This document shows positions 48,063-56,751 of a stretch of 64,000 nt of DNA, in pieces. Each line of letters begins with the position of its first letter. The stretch's first letter is position 1. Origin of the DNA: Thalassolituus sp006212115 (lineage in GTDB: Bacteria > Pseudomonadota > Gammaproteobacteria > Pseudomonadales > Oceanobacteraceae); assembly GCF_040372045.1 (NCBI RefSeq), contig NZ_BAABWH010000003.1. One strand, 5' to 3'. The notes beneath the pieces were generated by a model. The model saw only the letters and a program-made list of their open reading frames with translations. It had not been told where the DNA came from and ran no database searches. A program made the translations under genes and the position numbers.

Positions 48063-50450
48063 ATGAAATTCAGCGAACAGTGGTTACGCGAATGGGTAAA
48101 CCCTGAGATTACGACTCAGGAACTGGTTGATCAGCTGACTCTGGCGGGTCTGGAGGTTGATGGAGAAGAGCCGGTTGCCGGCGAGTTTTCAGGCGTTGTG
48201 GTTGGACAGGTTGTTAGCCGTGAGCAACACCCTGATGCCGACAAGCTGAGCTTGTGTCAGGTTACTGATGGCACTGAAAATTTCCAGATCGTTTGTGGTG
48301 CAGCTAACGTGCGCGAAGGTCTGAAAATTCCTTTCGCTAAAATCGGTGCGGTTCTGCCAACCGAAGATGGCAAAGGCTTCAAAATCAAAAAAGCCAAGCT
48401 GCGTGGCTTTGAGTCATTCGGCATGCTGTGTGCCGAAGCAGAGCTTGGCATGGCAGAGAGCTCTGACGGCCTGATGGAATTGCCTGAATCCGCTCCAGTC
48501 GGTGCTGACTTCCGCGATTACCTGAATCTGAATGACACCGTCATTGAAGTCGACCTGACACCAAACCGCGCAGACTGCCTGAGTATTGCGGGTCTGGCAC
48601 GTGAAACTGGTGTGCTGACGCGTACCGAAGTGACACCTCCGCAAGTCCCTGCGGTTGCACCTGCGATCGATGATAAGGCATCCGTTGAAGTGACTGCGGC
48701 AGAGGCTTGCCCGCGCTATCTGGGTCGTATCGTTAAGGGTGTTAACGTTAAAGCCGAGACGCCATTATGGATGGTTGAGAAACTGCGTCGTAGCGGTATC
48801 CGTTCCATCGACCCGGTGGTTGATATCACCAACTTCGTTCTGCTCGAACTGGGTCAGCCAATGCATGCGTTGGATCTGAATCGCATTGATGGTGGCATCC
48901 GTGTTCGCCTGGCAGAAGAGGGCGAAAAGCTGACTCTGCTGGACGGTCAGGAAGTTGAACTGACTGCAGACACTCTGGTCATCGCTGACCACGCGAAACC
49001 ATTGGCTATGGCGGGCGTGATGGGTGGCGAGCATTCCGGTGTGAATGGCGAGACTCAGGATCTGCTGTTAGAGGCGGCCTTCTTTAATCCGATTGCTATC
49101 GCTGGTCGTGCCCGTAACTACGGTCTGCATACCGATTCTTCACACCGCTTCGAGCGCGGTGTGGACTACAACCTGGCCAGCACGGCGATGGAGCGCGCGA
49201 CTCAGCTCGTTATCGATATCTGCGGTGGTCAGGCTGGTCCGGTGACCAATGTGACAGCAGAAGACAAACTGCCAGAAGCAGCGACCATCACTCTGCGTCG
49301 CAAGCGTATTGAGCAGGTTCTGAGTCTGACGATGGCTGACGACGAAGTTACAGACATCCTGGTCCGCCTTGGCATGGATACAGAAGCTTCAACAGAAGGT
49401 TGGACCGTGACGGCGCCTTCGTATCGTTTCGATATGTCCATCGAAGCCGACCTGATTGAAGAGCTGGCGCGTATTTACGGCTACAACCGTTTACCTGTGC
49501 GTACGCCTGCAGCGGCAACGCCACTGGCCAAAGCACCAGAGTCACGCATGGCGATCCGCGATCTGCGTCGTCAGATGATTGCTCGTGGTTTCCAGGAAGC
49601 CATTACTTATAGCTTTGTGGAGCCTGAGCTACAGAAGGCACTCGACCCAGAGCGTGAAGCTCTGCCACTGCTGAACCCGATTTCAGCAGACATGGGCGTG
49701 ATGCGTACGACTCTGCTGACTGGGTTGGTATCTGCCGCCAGCTACAATCTGAAGCGTCAGCAGCCACGCGTTCGTCTGTTCGAAACTGGCCTGCGTTTTG
49801 TGCCTGAAGCTGATGGCCTGAAGCAGATTCCGACACTGGCGATGCTGGTGTGCGGTAATCGCTTGACTCAAGGCTGGAGTGAACAGGAAACACCAGTAGA
49901 CTTTTTCGACCTGAAGGGCGATGTGGAAGCGCTTCTCGCGCGTGGCGGTAATGCGGCAGCATATCGCTTTGAGTCAGCTCAGCACCCGGCATTGCATCCT
50001 GGTCAAACGGCACGTGTTCTTAAGAACGGCGAGCCAATTGGTTGGATTGGTGCTTTGCACCCAGCGACTCAGAAGAAAGTGGGTGTTAAGCAGCCGTTAT
50101 TTGTTGCTGAACTCGACCTTGAAGCTATTCGCGATATTGCGGTACCAGAGTATGGGGATATTTCTAAGTTCCCGGAAATGCGTCGCGATCTTGCCCTTGT
50201 CGTAGAGCAATCAGTTCAGGTGGATCAGGTGTTCGACGGAATCCGAAGCGTAGCGGGAGATTACCTCACTAAGCTCAACCTGTTTGATGTATATGTCGGC
50301 AAAGGTATTGATCCTGATAGAAAAAGTCTCGCTTTGGGCTTGACGTGGCAGCATCCTTCCCGCACTCTGACTGATGAAGAAGTGAACAACTCTGTGGAAG
50401 CAGTCTTGGCTCACCTCTCAGAAAGCATAGGAGCAACGTTAAGGGGTTAA
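48063..50450 (+). CDS. pheT: Phenylalanyl-tRNA synthetase beta subunit
   Basis: 795 residues. Domain order: N-terminal segment MKFSEQWLREWVNPEITTQEL, the tRNA-binding OB fold (VGQVVSREQHPDADKLSLCQV), B3/4 editing domain, B5 domain, class II-like core, and the C-terminal ferredoxin-like anticodon-binding domain (DLALVVEQSVQVDQVFDGIRSVAGDYL). The length is standard. It ends one base before ihfA, matching the usual gammaproteobacterial order. Confidence 0.98.
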   Translation: MKFSEQWLREWVNPEITTQELVDQLTLAGLEVDGEEPVAGEFSGVVVGQVVSREQHPDADKLSLCQVTDGTENFQIVCGAANVREGLKIPFAKIGAVLPTEDGKGFKIKKAKLRGFESFGMLCAEAELGMAESSDGLMELPESAPVGADFRDYLNLNDTVIEVDLTPNRADCLSIAGLARETGVLTRTEVTPPQVPAVAPAIDDKASVEVTAAEACPRYLGRIVKGVNVKAETPLWMVEKLRRSGIRSIDPVVDITNFVLLELGQPMHALDLNRIDGGIRVRLAEEGEKLTLLDGQEVELTADTLVIADHAKPLAMAGVMGGEHSGVNGETQDLLLEAAFFNPIAIAGRARNYGLHTDSSHRFERGVDYNLASTAMERATQLVIDICGGQAGPVTNVTAEDKLPEAATITLRRKRIEQVLSLTMADDEVTDILVRLGMDTEASTEGWTVTAPSYRFDMSIEADLIEELARIYGYNRLPVRTPAAATPLAKAPESRMAIRDLRRQMIARGFQEAITYSFVEPELQKALDPEREALPLLNPISADMGVMRTTLLTGLVSAASYNLKRQQPRVRLFETGLRFVPEADGLKQIPTLAMLVCGNRLTQGWSEQETPVDFFDLKGDVEALLARGGNAAAYRFESAQHPALHPGQTARVLKNGEPIGWIGALHPATQKKVGVKQPLFVAELDLEAIRDIAVPEYGDISKFPEMRRDLALVVEQSVQVDQVFDGIRSVAGDYLTKLNLFDVYVGKGIDPDRKSLALGLTWQHPSRTLTDEEVNNSVEAVLAHLSESIGATLRG

Positions 50451-50451
50451 C

Positions 50452-50757
50452 ATGACCGCCCTGACCAAAGCAGAACTGGCCGAAAAACTGTTCGAAGATC
50501 TTGGTCTTAATAAGCGTGAAGCAAAGGATATGGTGGACATCTTTTTTGATGAAATCCGCGATAGCCTTAGCCGCAACGAGCAGGTGAAGTTATCAGGATT
50601 TGGTAACTTCGACCTGCGTGATAAGCGTCAGCGTCCGGGACGAAACCCGAAAACTGGCGAGGAGATCCCTATTTCTGCTCGCCGGGTTGTGACGTTCAAG
50701 CCGGGGCAGAAACTCAAAATCAGGGTAGAAGCCTATGCTGGAAGCCAGCCACAATAA
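50452..50757 (+). CDS. ihfA: Integration host factor alpha subunit
   Basis: 101 residues: MTALTKAELAEKLFEDLGLNKREAKDMVDIFF and the DNA-wrapping arm region GFGNFDLRDKRQRPGRNPKTGEE. IHF bends DNA and would also assist sigma-54 promoters such as the one before nrtA. The partner ihfB is not here. Its 3' end overlaps the merR-like gene by 23 bp. Confidence 0.98.
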   Translation: MTALTKAELAEKLFEDLGLNKREAKDMVDIFFDEIRDSLSRNEQVKLSGFGNFDLRDKRQRPGRNPKTGEEIPISARRVVTFKPGQKLKIRVEAYAGSQPQ

Positions 50758-51103
50758 CGAACTGCCGCCCATTCCATCCAAGCGCTACTTCACCATTGGT
50801 GAGGTTAGTGAGCTTTGTGATGTAAAGCCTCATGTTCTCAGATATTGGGAGCAGGAATTTCCGACCCTGAAACCGGTGAAACGAGCCGGCAATCGTCGTT
50901 ACTATCAGCGACAGGATGTCATTCTGGTGCGTGAGATCCGCGCGTTGCTGTATCAGGATGGTTATACCATTGGTGGTGCTCGCCAGAAATTGGAAGACAA
51001 TGGTGAGTCTCAGGCCGTGGCGATGGACAAAGCCTTGATAAAAAACATGATCCGAGAGCTGAAAGAGCTCGAAGAAATGTTAAACCCAGATTCACCTTTC
51101 TGA
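50735..51103 (+). CDS. MerR family regulator downstream of ihfA
   Basis: 122 residues. The N-terminal winged helix is RYFTIGEVSELCDVKPHVLRYWEQEFPTLKPVKRAGNRRYY, followed by a short dimerisation helix (IKNMIRELKELEEMLN). There is no C-terminal effector domain and no conserved metal-binding Cys set, so the signal is unknown. The gene overlaps ihfA by 23 bp; this pairing is widespread in gammaproteobacteria. Confidence 0.92.
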   Translation: MLEASHNNELPPIPSKRYFTIGEVSELCDVKPHVLRYWEQEFPTLKPVKRAGNRRYYQRQDVILVREIRALLYQDGYTIGGARQKLEDNGESQAVAMDKALIKNMIRELKELEEMLNPDSPF

Positions 51104-51126
51104 TATTTCTTACCTTTAAAAAAAGT

Positions 51127-51154
51127 TTTACCTTTTCAGGCACTTAAGTATACT
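51127..51154 (+). promoter_or_regulatory. Promoter for tRNA-Pro
   Basis: -35 TTTACC (51127-51132), 16-bp spacer, -10 TATACT (51149-51154). The expected start is about 30 bp before the tRNA. The leader holds a perfect 16-bp palindrome GACACAGGCCTGTGTC (51166-51181). Confidence 0.55.
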
Positions 51155-51190
51155 TTGCACGACCTGACACAGGCCTGTGTCGGTGTTTTT

Positions 51191-51267
51191 CGGGATGTGG
51201 CGCAGTCTGGTAGCGCACTCGCCTGGGGGGCGAGTGGTCGCAGGTTCAAATCCTGTCATCCCGACCA
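51191..51267 (+). tRNA. tRNA-Pro (anticodon GGG)
   Basis: A 77-nt cloverleaf: acceptor stem CGGGATG/CATCCCG, anticodon stem CTCGC/GCGAG with loop CTGGGGG (anticodon GGG), T-arm GCAGG TTCAAAT CCTGT, encoded CCA. It reads CCC and CCU codons. Its location after ihfA/merR is the usual one. Confidence 0.96.
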
Positions 51268-51347
51268 ACTTCTATACCTCCTCAATTCCATATTTGTTTT
51301 ATTGTTTCCGCCTGACGGATTCAGCTCGGTAGAGGGACATGCTCTGA

Positions 51348-53033
51348 ATGAACGTTGGCTTTGATAACGAACAGTTAACTTCCAGTATTCAGAAAATCCT
51401 CTCTGGTAATGCGGACAACGAAGAATTTCTGCGCTTACTTGAACCCGCTATTGTTTCCTCCTCGGTATTGGACCCTCGCAGTGAGCAGTCTCTGTCTTTA
51501 TTAATGGAAGACATCGAGTACCTCGGTCGCGTGAATGACTTGCTGGATGCCGTGACTCTGGATGCCGGAGCACCAAAATTGGTGGTGGGAGAGGATGGAA
51601 AGTTACTCTGCTGCAATTCAAGTGCTCGTGCGCTCTCGGGAGGCCATGCCCCTGATGATCTGTATACCCTTGGCGTAGCGCGCAGTGACTTCATTAAGTT
51701 CAGAGAACGACTTGCAAGCCTTGGCGGTACTTCTCTGTTGAAGGTTGCCTTCGATACTTCAGATGAATCAGTCCGGCCAGTAGTCTTTACCGGTCAGTAT
51801 TTTGCGCAGTCTAAGTATTACTTACTTGAGTCTCTGGAGCTGAAGTGGTCGCCGTCCATCGAGCAGGCTTTGCAAGACTTATATGGACTGACGCTCGCCG
51901 AACGAGAGGTTTTACTGTGTCTGGCGCGAGGAATGCCAGTCGCTGATATCAGCAGTTATCGTGGCAGTCGAGTGTCGACTGTACGCCAACAGGTTAAAAC
52001 GATTCTTCAGAAGACAGAATGTTCCAGTCAGTCTCAAGCGGCTGCGCTTGCAGCAACGTTGGGAGACAGCCGTATGCCGGGCGATGATCCTATGCATCGC
52101 GATATTGACGTATCAAGGCGTTCTGCTGGCGGTGCTGCGGAGGATTCGTTTGTTACTGACGGTCATTGTTTCAGGCTCGGGCGTCGTATCGGTTGGCGTC
52201 GTTACGGTAACAAAGGCGGAAAAGTCGCTCTGTTGATGCATAGCGCTTATTTTGGAGCCGCTAACCATCCGGGTGAGATATCCGCCGCAGGCAGGGCAGG
52301 TTATGACATCGTCGTTATTGAGCGGCCGGGTTTCGGGCTGACACACGAGCCTGAGTTGCCAGAGGCTTCGCTGTCGACACATCTAAAAGACTGTTTACAT
52401 GTCCTTAATGAACTTGGACTGACACCTGAATTGTTGCTGTCCCATGATTATGGCTTCGTGTACGCCCTGGCGTTCAGCCATCTGACAGAGGGGGCGGCAC
52501 CCCTTATCTATGCTATTTCTCCTATCCCCCGTTTTCAGGAGGGCAGTGACTTCTCTGGTATTCCCATTCAGCAGCGTGCCTTCATCTGGGCCGCACGACA
52601 TAGCTTTTGGTTGATCCGCATATTGTTAAGGCTGGGACACGTAAAGGCCCGCCGTCTCGGGCCTGCACGTTGGATGGAAATGGTGTTTGAAGGCGCAGAA
52701 GAAGAACTGGATATATTTGAATCTGGCGACGGCCAGGCGATCGCAGAAGACTCTTACCATTTTAATCTTGCTCAGAACTCTAAGGGACATGAGCTGGATT
52801 TACGCGTTTGTATTGCCTCAGACTGGACGTCATCTCTCGTCACCAGTCCTGCAAGAATTTCGATACTTACGGGCAGTGAGAATAAAACGTTTTGTCTTTC
52901 TATGGTCGAAGAGCTGACTCAGCAGCGCCCTGATATTTCCCTTACTTACGTGCAGACAGGCTTAACCCTGTCCGTGCGCCAGCCGGATTTGATCTATACA
53001 CACCTGAAGGGATTATTTCCCGCGTCAGCGTGA
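51348..53033 (+). CDS. LuxR-type DNA-binding domain fused to an alpha/beta hydrolase-fold domain
   Basis: 561 residues in three parts. Residues 1-170 are a PAS-like sensor region (VTLDAGAPKLVVGEDGKLLCCNSSARAL). Residues 181-238 are a LuxR/GerE helix-turn-helix: LTLAEREVLLCLARGMPVADIS, then VSTVRQQVKTILQKTECSSQSQAAALAA. Residues 275-561 are an alpha/beta hydrolase fold: KVALLMHSAYFG, DIVVIERPGFGLT and the nucleophile-elbow position LLLSHDYGF with Asp367. The C-terminal catalytic His expected before QPDLI is absent (QTGLTLSVRQPDLI), so the domain probably binds a small molecule without cleaving it. It is probably a one-component transcription regulator. Targets are not evident. Confidence 0.8.
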   Translation: MNVGFDNEQLTSSIQKILSGNADNEEFLRLLEPAIVSSSVLDPRSEQSLSLLMEDIEYLGRVNDLLDAVTLDAGAPKLVVGEDGKLLCCNSSARALSGGHAPDDLYTLGVARSDFIKFRERLASLGGTSLLKVAFDTSDESVRPVVFTGQYFAQSKYYLLESLELKWSPSIEQALQDLYGLTLAEREVLLCLARGMPVADISSYRGSRVSTVRQQVKTILQKTECSSQSQAAALAATLGDSRMPGDDPMHRDIDVSRRSAGGAAEDSFVTDGHCFRLGRRIGWRRYGNKGGKVALLMHSAYFGAANHPGEISAAGRAGYDIVVIERPGFGLTHEPELPEASLSTHLKDCLHVLNELGLTPELLLSHDYGFVYALAFSHLTEGAAPLIYAISPIPRFQEGSDFSGIPIQQRAFIWAARHSFWLIRILLRLGHVKARRLGPARWMEMVFEGAEEELDIFESGDGQAIAEDSYHFNLAQNSKGHELDLRVCIASDWTSSLVTSPARISILTGSENKTFCLSMVEELTQQRPDISLTYVQTGLTLSVRQPDLIYTHLKGLFPASA

Positions 53034-53140
53034 TATTTACAGTTTATTGATGGCCTGAGGCGACGCCATATACCGTTTGGTAGATGAGCGAAATTGGACC
53101 ACTCAATAGACTGCCTCCAGTCTTAAGGGAGGCCTCATAA

Positions 53141-54928
53141 ATGAATAAATTAAATACTGTTGATTACCTGAAATTGTCCTGCTGCTCTGTGTTGGCAGCA
53201 GCGATTACTGCCTGTGGTGGCGGTTCAGGTTCTTCAGGATCTGCGGGTATTGGAAACGGTGGTGGTCAGATTGGTGGTCAGCAGGCCGCGCCAGCGTCTG
53301 TGAGTGTCACTGCGAACGGAACAAAAACGCTTCGTTTCACTTGGGAAGCTGTATCGGGGGCAGAGAGTTACACGCTATCGGAGAATACGGATGGTCTCTC
53401 AGGGTTTACTGAAATAGTCGCCGATATTGACGGGTCTGCCACAACCTACGATCTGGTTGTGCCACTGGCTGAACGGACGAATGCTCAATATATTCTCAGT
53501 GCCTGTTCGCAAAGCGATTGCGCAGATTCAGCTGCAGTCAGTCCTTCGGATGACGTGTTGAATGCGGCGATCGGATATTTAAAAGCACAAGCAGGCGATA
53601 CCGGTCGAGGCATTGTGACGACGGGTCAGTTCGGCATCGCTATGGACATGAGCGATGACGGCAAAATGATGGTCGTCTCTGCAAAAGGTGAAGACGGAGA
53701 TCGCGGTGGTGTGTATGTCTACAGCATGGGCGACAACGGCTGGGAATTGAATGCTGCGCTTCAGCCGCCTGTGGCTGACCCTGGTGACGAATACGGTCGC
53801 GATGTTGCAATCAGCGCAGGTGGCACTGAAATTATTGTTGGATCACCGGGTGAAGACAGCTCGCAGGCCAGCGTTCCTACCATGAACGATATCACCAATA
53901 TAGGTATTGCCTACGTGTATTGGTATGGGGCAACAGGCTGGACCCTGGTCGAGAAGCTGAAGCCATTTACCGCAGGTGGACACAGCTTCGGTCGCAGTGT
54001 TGATATGACCGACGATGGTATGGCCGTTGTCGTTGGCGCACCACAGACAGACGGATACGAAGGCAGCGTTACTTACTACGAATTTACTAGCGGCGCTGGT
54101 TACCAGCATCGACACACCATTACGGATACTCTGGCGCAGACAGGTGATCGTTTTGGTATGTCGGTGGCTATCAGTGGCGATGGCAGTACGCTAGCGGTCG
54201 GCGAGCCCTTTGAGGCTAACTACAACACTGGCGTCGGTGCCTCTAAAACGCCGAAAAACAGTATGCCGTCTCCTTCTTCTCTTAATTCCGGCGCCGTCTT
54301 TGTTTACGGATTCGACGAGAGCACGAATCGATTTAACGAACAGTCTTACATCAAAGCTGAGGCGGTGGGCGAGAACCACTATTTCGGCTGGAGTGTAGAC
54401 CTGAGTGACAACGGCAATCTGCTAGCGGTGGGTTCGTATGGCGATAACTCGCCACTCACTGGAATCAATAATCCGGCAACGCAGACTTCCTACTCAACTG
54501 ACGTTGGGGCTGTGTATACCTACCGCAGAGCAGCGTCTGTCTGGAGTTTTGAGGCATTTATAAAGGCCAGCAACGCTACGTTTGATTATGCCTTCGGTAA
54601 CAAGGTAAAACTCAGTGATGACGGCAGTCGTTTATTGGTTGGCTCAAGTCGTGAAGATGGTGGTGATGGCGGTTTGCGAGCAGATCAGACCTCCACATCT
54701 GAAGATCGGGCTGGGGCAGCATACCTTTTTACTCACGACGGTACGGAGTGGTCTCAGGAGGCTTACATCAAGTCGCCGAATATCGAATCAGGAGACGTCT
54801 TTGGAGGTTCTCTGGCGATGAGCGCAGATGCCGAGACGATTGCCATTGGCGCCTATCATGAAAATGGCGATGGCACTGCCTTGAGCAATAATGACAAGGT
54901 GGATTCGGGCGCCGTGTATATCTACTGA
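53141..54928 (+). CDS. FG-GAP/integrin-like repeat lipoprotein
   Basis: 595 residues. The N-terminal signal contains LAAAITACGGG (lipobox TAC), followed by a Gly/Ser-rich linker. A fibronectin type III-like domain (PASVSVTANGTKTLRFTWEAVSGAESYTL) follows, then about seven beta-propeller-type repeats. Typical repeats are FGIAMDMSDDGKMMVVSAKGED, YGRDVAISAGGTEIIVGSPGED, FGRSVDMTDDGMAVVVGAPQ and FGWSVDLSDNGNLLAVGSYGD. Each has the F/YG…V/IS-DG…V/IGSP pattern with acidic, possibly calcium-binding loops. Such surface lipoproteins often mediate adhesion or hold partners; no specific ligand can be assigned. Confidence 0.78.
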   Translation: MNKLNTVDYLKLSCCSVLAAAITACGGGSGSSGSAGIGNGGGQIGGQQAAPASVSVTANGTKTLRFTWEAVSGAESYTLSENTDGLSGFTEIVADIDGSATTYDLVVPLAERTNAQYILSACSQSDCADSAAVSPSDDVLNAAIGYLKAQAGDTGRGIVTTGQFGIAMDMSDDGKMMVVSAKGEDGDRGGVYVYSMGDNGWELNAALQPPVADPGDEYGRDVAISAGGTEIIVGSPGEDSSQASVPTMNDITNIGIAYVYWYGATGWTLVEKLKPFTAGGHSFGRSVDMTDDGMAVVVGAPQTDGYEGSVTYYEFTSGAGYQHRHTITDTLAQTGDRFGMSVAISGDGSTLAVGEPFEANYNTGVGASKTPKNSMPSPSSLNSGAVFVYGFDESTNRFNEQSYIKAEAVGENHYFGWSVDLSDNGNLLAVGSYGDNSPLTGINNPATQTSYSTDVGAVYTYRRAASVWSFEAFIKASNATFDYAFGNKVKLSDDGSRLLVGSSREDGGDGGLRADQTSTSEDRAGAAYLFTHDGTEWSQEAYIKSPNIESGDVFGGSLAMSADAETIAIGAYHENGDGTALSNNDKVDSGAVYIY

Positions 54929-54952
54929 GGTATCAACTGCTTTCGACATAAG

Positions 54953-54979
54953 TAAGCCGGGGACCGCCCCGGCTTATTT
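54953..54979 (+). terminator. Terminator-like stem-loop after the FG-GAP gene
   Basis: TAAGCCGGGG (54953-54962) and CCCCGGCTTA (54967-54976) form a perfect 10-bp stem with loop ACCG and a short TTT tail. Confidence 0.75.
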
Positions 54980-55016
54980 CGTTATACGGATCAGATTGTT
55001 CCATCTCTGTCGTCTC

Positions 55017-55044
55017 TGATAATTTGATTTGAGAAGCATTATCA
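55017..55044. promoter_or_regulatory. Fur box(es) upstream of the ECF sigma factor
   Basis: TGAGAAGCATTATCA (55030-55044) matches 12 of 14 defined bases of the 7-1-7 Fur motif TGATAATNATTATCA. A weaker overlapping copy starts at 55017 (TGATAATTTGATTTG). They lie 37-65 bp before the sigma factor ATG, so iron-replete Fur would repress the operon. Confidence 0.6.
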
Positions 55045-55081
55045 TTTACTGTGGCGACCCAGGCAGTTCAATTGGTTACCT

Positions 55082-55654
55082 ATGTCGTCGGTAAAATCCC
55101 AGACCTCAGCTGCACACTCGGCGTCACGCACAACGTCAGGGCAGGCACCTGCGATGAGTGCTCTCTACGAGGAGCATCATTTGTGGTTGTTCCACTGGCT
55201 GTGTAAGAAACTTCAGTGTCGCGAAGATGCGGCTGACACGACGCAGGATACGTTTTTCCGCCTTTTCTCTTTTGGTGATCTTGCGCAGATCAAGCAGCCC
55301 CGTGCTTTTCTGGTGACAACCGCTTCCCGCCTGATGATCGACGACTCCCGGCGTAAGGCGGTAGAGCAGCGTTACCTTGAAGCGTATGTGCAATCGCGTT
55401 CGGAGGATGCTGCCGTCCCCTCTGCCGAGACGCTCACTATGATTACCGACACCTTATTGATGGTTGCACAGGTTCTTGATGACCTCCCTGAGAAGCCCCG
55501 GCTCGCATTTTTGATGTCTCGGTTAGAGGGCATGAAGTACGCAGAGATTGCTAAGGAGCTTGATGTGTCCGTTGCCTCGATCAAGAAATACATCGCGACA
55601 GCCATGGTGCATTGCTACCGCGCTTTAGGCAGTGCGGACGATTTGCTGGCGTGA
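55082..55654 (+). CDS. ECF RNA polymerase sigma factor, FecI-like
   Basis: 190 residues. Region 2 is LYEEHHLWLFHWLCKKLQCREDAADTTQDTFFRLF, as in FecI-type sigma factors. Region 4 is LDDLPEKPRLAFLMSRLEGMKYAEIAKELDVSVASIKKYIATAM. The first 24 residues are low-complexity; ATG 55154 would start at MSALYEEHH and match family starts better, so the N-terminus is uncertain. It sits before fecR- and TonB-receptor-like genes. Transport of a ferric chelate at the cell surface is expected to activate it. Confidence 0.9.
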   Translation: MSSVKSQTSAAHSASRTTSGQAPAMSALYEEHHLWLFHWLCKKLQCREDAADTTQDTFFRLFSFGDLAQIKQPRAFLVTTASRLMIDDSRRKAVEQRYLEAYVQSRSEDAAVPSAETLTMITDTLLMVAQVLDDLPEKPRLAFLMSRLEGMKYAEIAKELDVSVASIKKYIATAMVHCYRALGSADDLLA

Positions 55655-56658
55655 AAAAGCTTTCCGAAGATCGACTCCAACAAGCCGCCGAGTGGCACGT
55701 TATCCTTCATTCTGACGACCCGTCTGATCAGGACGTGGAAGAGTTCGAGGTTTGGTGTGCCACCCGGGAGAATGCTCGGGCATATCAGGAAATCGAGAAG
55801 GTCTGGGGGATTTTCGACCCAGTTTCGAATAAAGCAGGCAGTCATGCCGTAAAGAGCATCCTCGAAGAGCAGACCAAAGTGCAGTCGCGTCGTACGCAGC
55901 GAGCCCTGGCGACCACTATGTCGGTGTTCGTTATTGCCTTAATTGGATTCAATCAATGGGTAAGTCGTCCGGGCTACTCTCTCTTTGCCGCTTTATCTCC
56001 AGCATATCTTTTTTCGGACTACCGAACGGGAGTAGGCGAAATTCGCTCGATTACTCTGGATGACGGCACCGAGCTTACGTTAGGTACGTTTACGGCGGTG
56101 AATGTTTCTCTCGACCCTTCCAGCCGACGTATCGAACTGGTGCGAGGTGAGGTGGATGCCGCCGTCGCTAGCGATGCGAAGCGTCCATTTACTGTATTTC
56201 ATGACGAGGTTGAGGTCACTGCGCTAGGGACCCGCTACAGCGTGCACGATGCTGACAACGGACTTCTGGTTAATGTCACTGAATCCCGTGTTCAGGTATG
56301 TCATGTAGGGCAGGCGCAGACTGACTCGGCTTGCACGTCGGTCAATGAGGGGGCAGGTGTCCGTGTATCCGGCGGACAGACCGGCCCTGTTATACCGATC
56401 AACCGGGATCTCTATCTGGACTGGTCGCATTCAACATTAGTGGTCGATGATCAGCCGGTGACGACAGTACTAAATGAATTCCAGCGTCATTATCCGGGTA
56501 GGTTGTCGTTTAATGCTGAGGAACTCGAGGGTATACGGGTGTCCGGGGTGTTTAAGGTAACCAGCATCTCTGAGTCTCTGACGTTGTTGGGGCGGAGCGC
56601 ATCCCTGGTGGTAACGGACGATCTTCCTTATATGACCCAAGTAAGAAAACGAAAATAA
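55651..56658 (+). CDS. FecR-like anti-sigma/sigma-regulator protein
   Basis: About 335 residues, starting at GTG 55651, which overlaps the sigma factor TGA (GTGA). The N-terminal cytoplasmic domain has EDRLQQAAEWHVILHSDDPSDQDVEEFEVW, typical of FecR; one transmembrane segment (TTMSVFVIALIGFNQW) follows, then the periplasmic FecR domain (GEIRSITLDDGTELTLGTFTAVNVSLDPSSRRIELVRGEVDAAVA). The C-terminus contains the STN-like segment that meets the receptor. It transmits the signal from the receptor to the sigma factor. Confidence 0.92.
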   Translation: MKKLSEDRLQQAAEWHVILHSDDPSDQDVEEFEVWCATRENARAYQEIEKVWGIFDPVSNKAGSHAVKSILEEQTKVQSRRTQRALATTMSVFVIALIGFNQWVSRPGYSLFAALSPAYLFSDYRTGVGEIRSITLDDGTELTLGTFTAVNVSLDPSSRRIELVRGEVDAAVASDAKRPFTVFHDEVEVTALGTRYSVHDADNGLLVNVTESRVQVCHVGQAQTDSACTSVNEGAGVRVSGGQTGPVIPINRDLYLDWSHSTLVVDDQPVTTVLNEFQRHYPGRLSFNAEELEGIRVSGVFKVTSISESLTLLGRSASLVVTDDLPYMTQVRKRK

Positions 56659-56667
56659 TTATTATTT
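56653..56667. promoter_or_regulatory. Possible second Fur site before the TonB receptor
   Basis: AAATAATTATTATTT matches 10 of 14 defined positions of the 7-1-7 Fur motif. The stretch is AT-rich, so chance similarity is possible. It overlaps the fecR-like stop codon and lies 85 bp before the receptor start. Confidence 0.3.
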
Positions 56668-56751
56668 TTATTATCCCTTTTTCATTTTTGCGCGTCATTA
56701 GTTGTGAATTGTAAATAAACCTCCTGTGAGGCTCTTCATCAAGGAACAACT

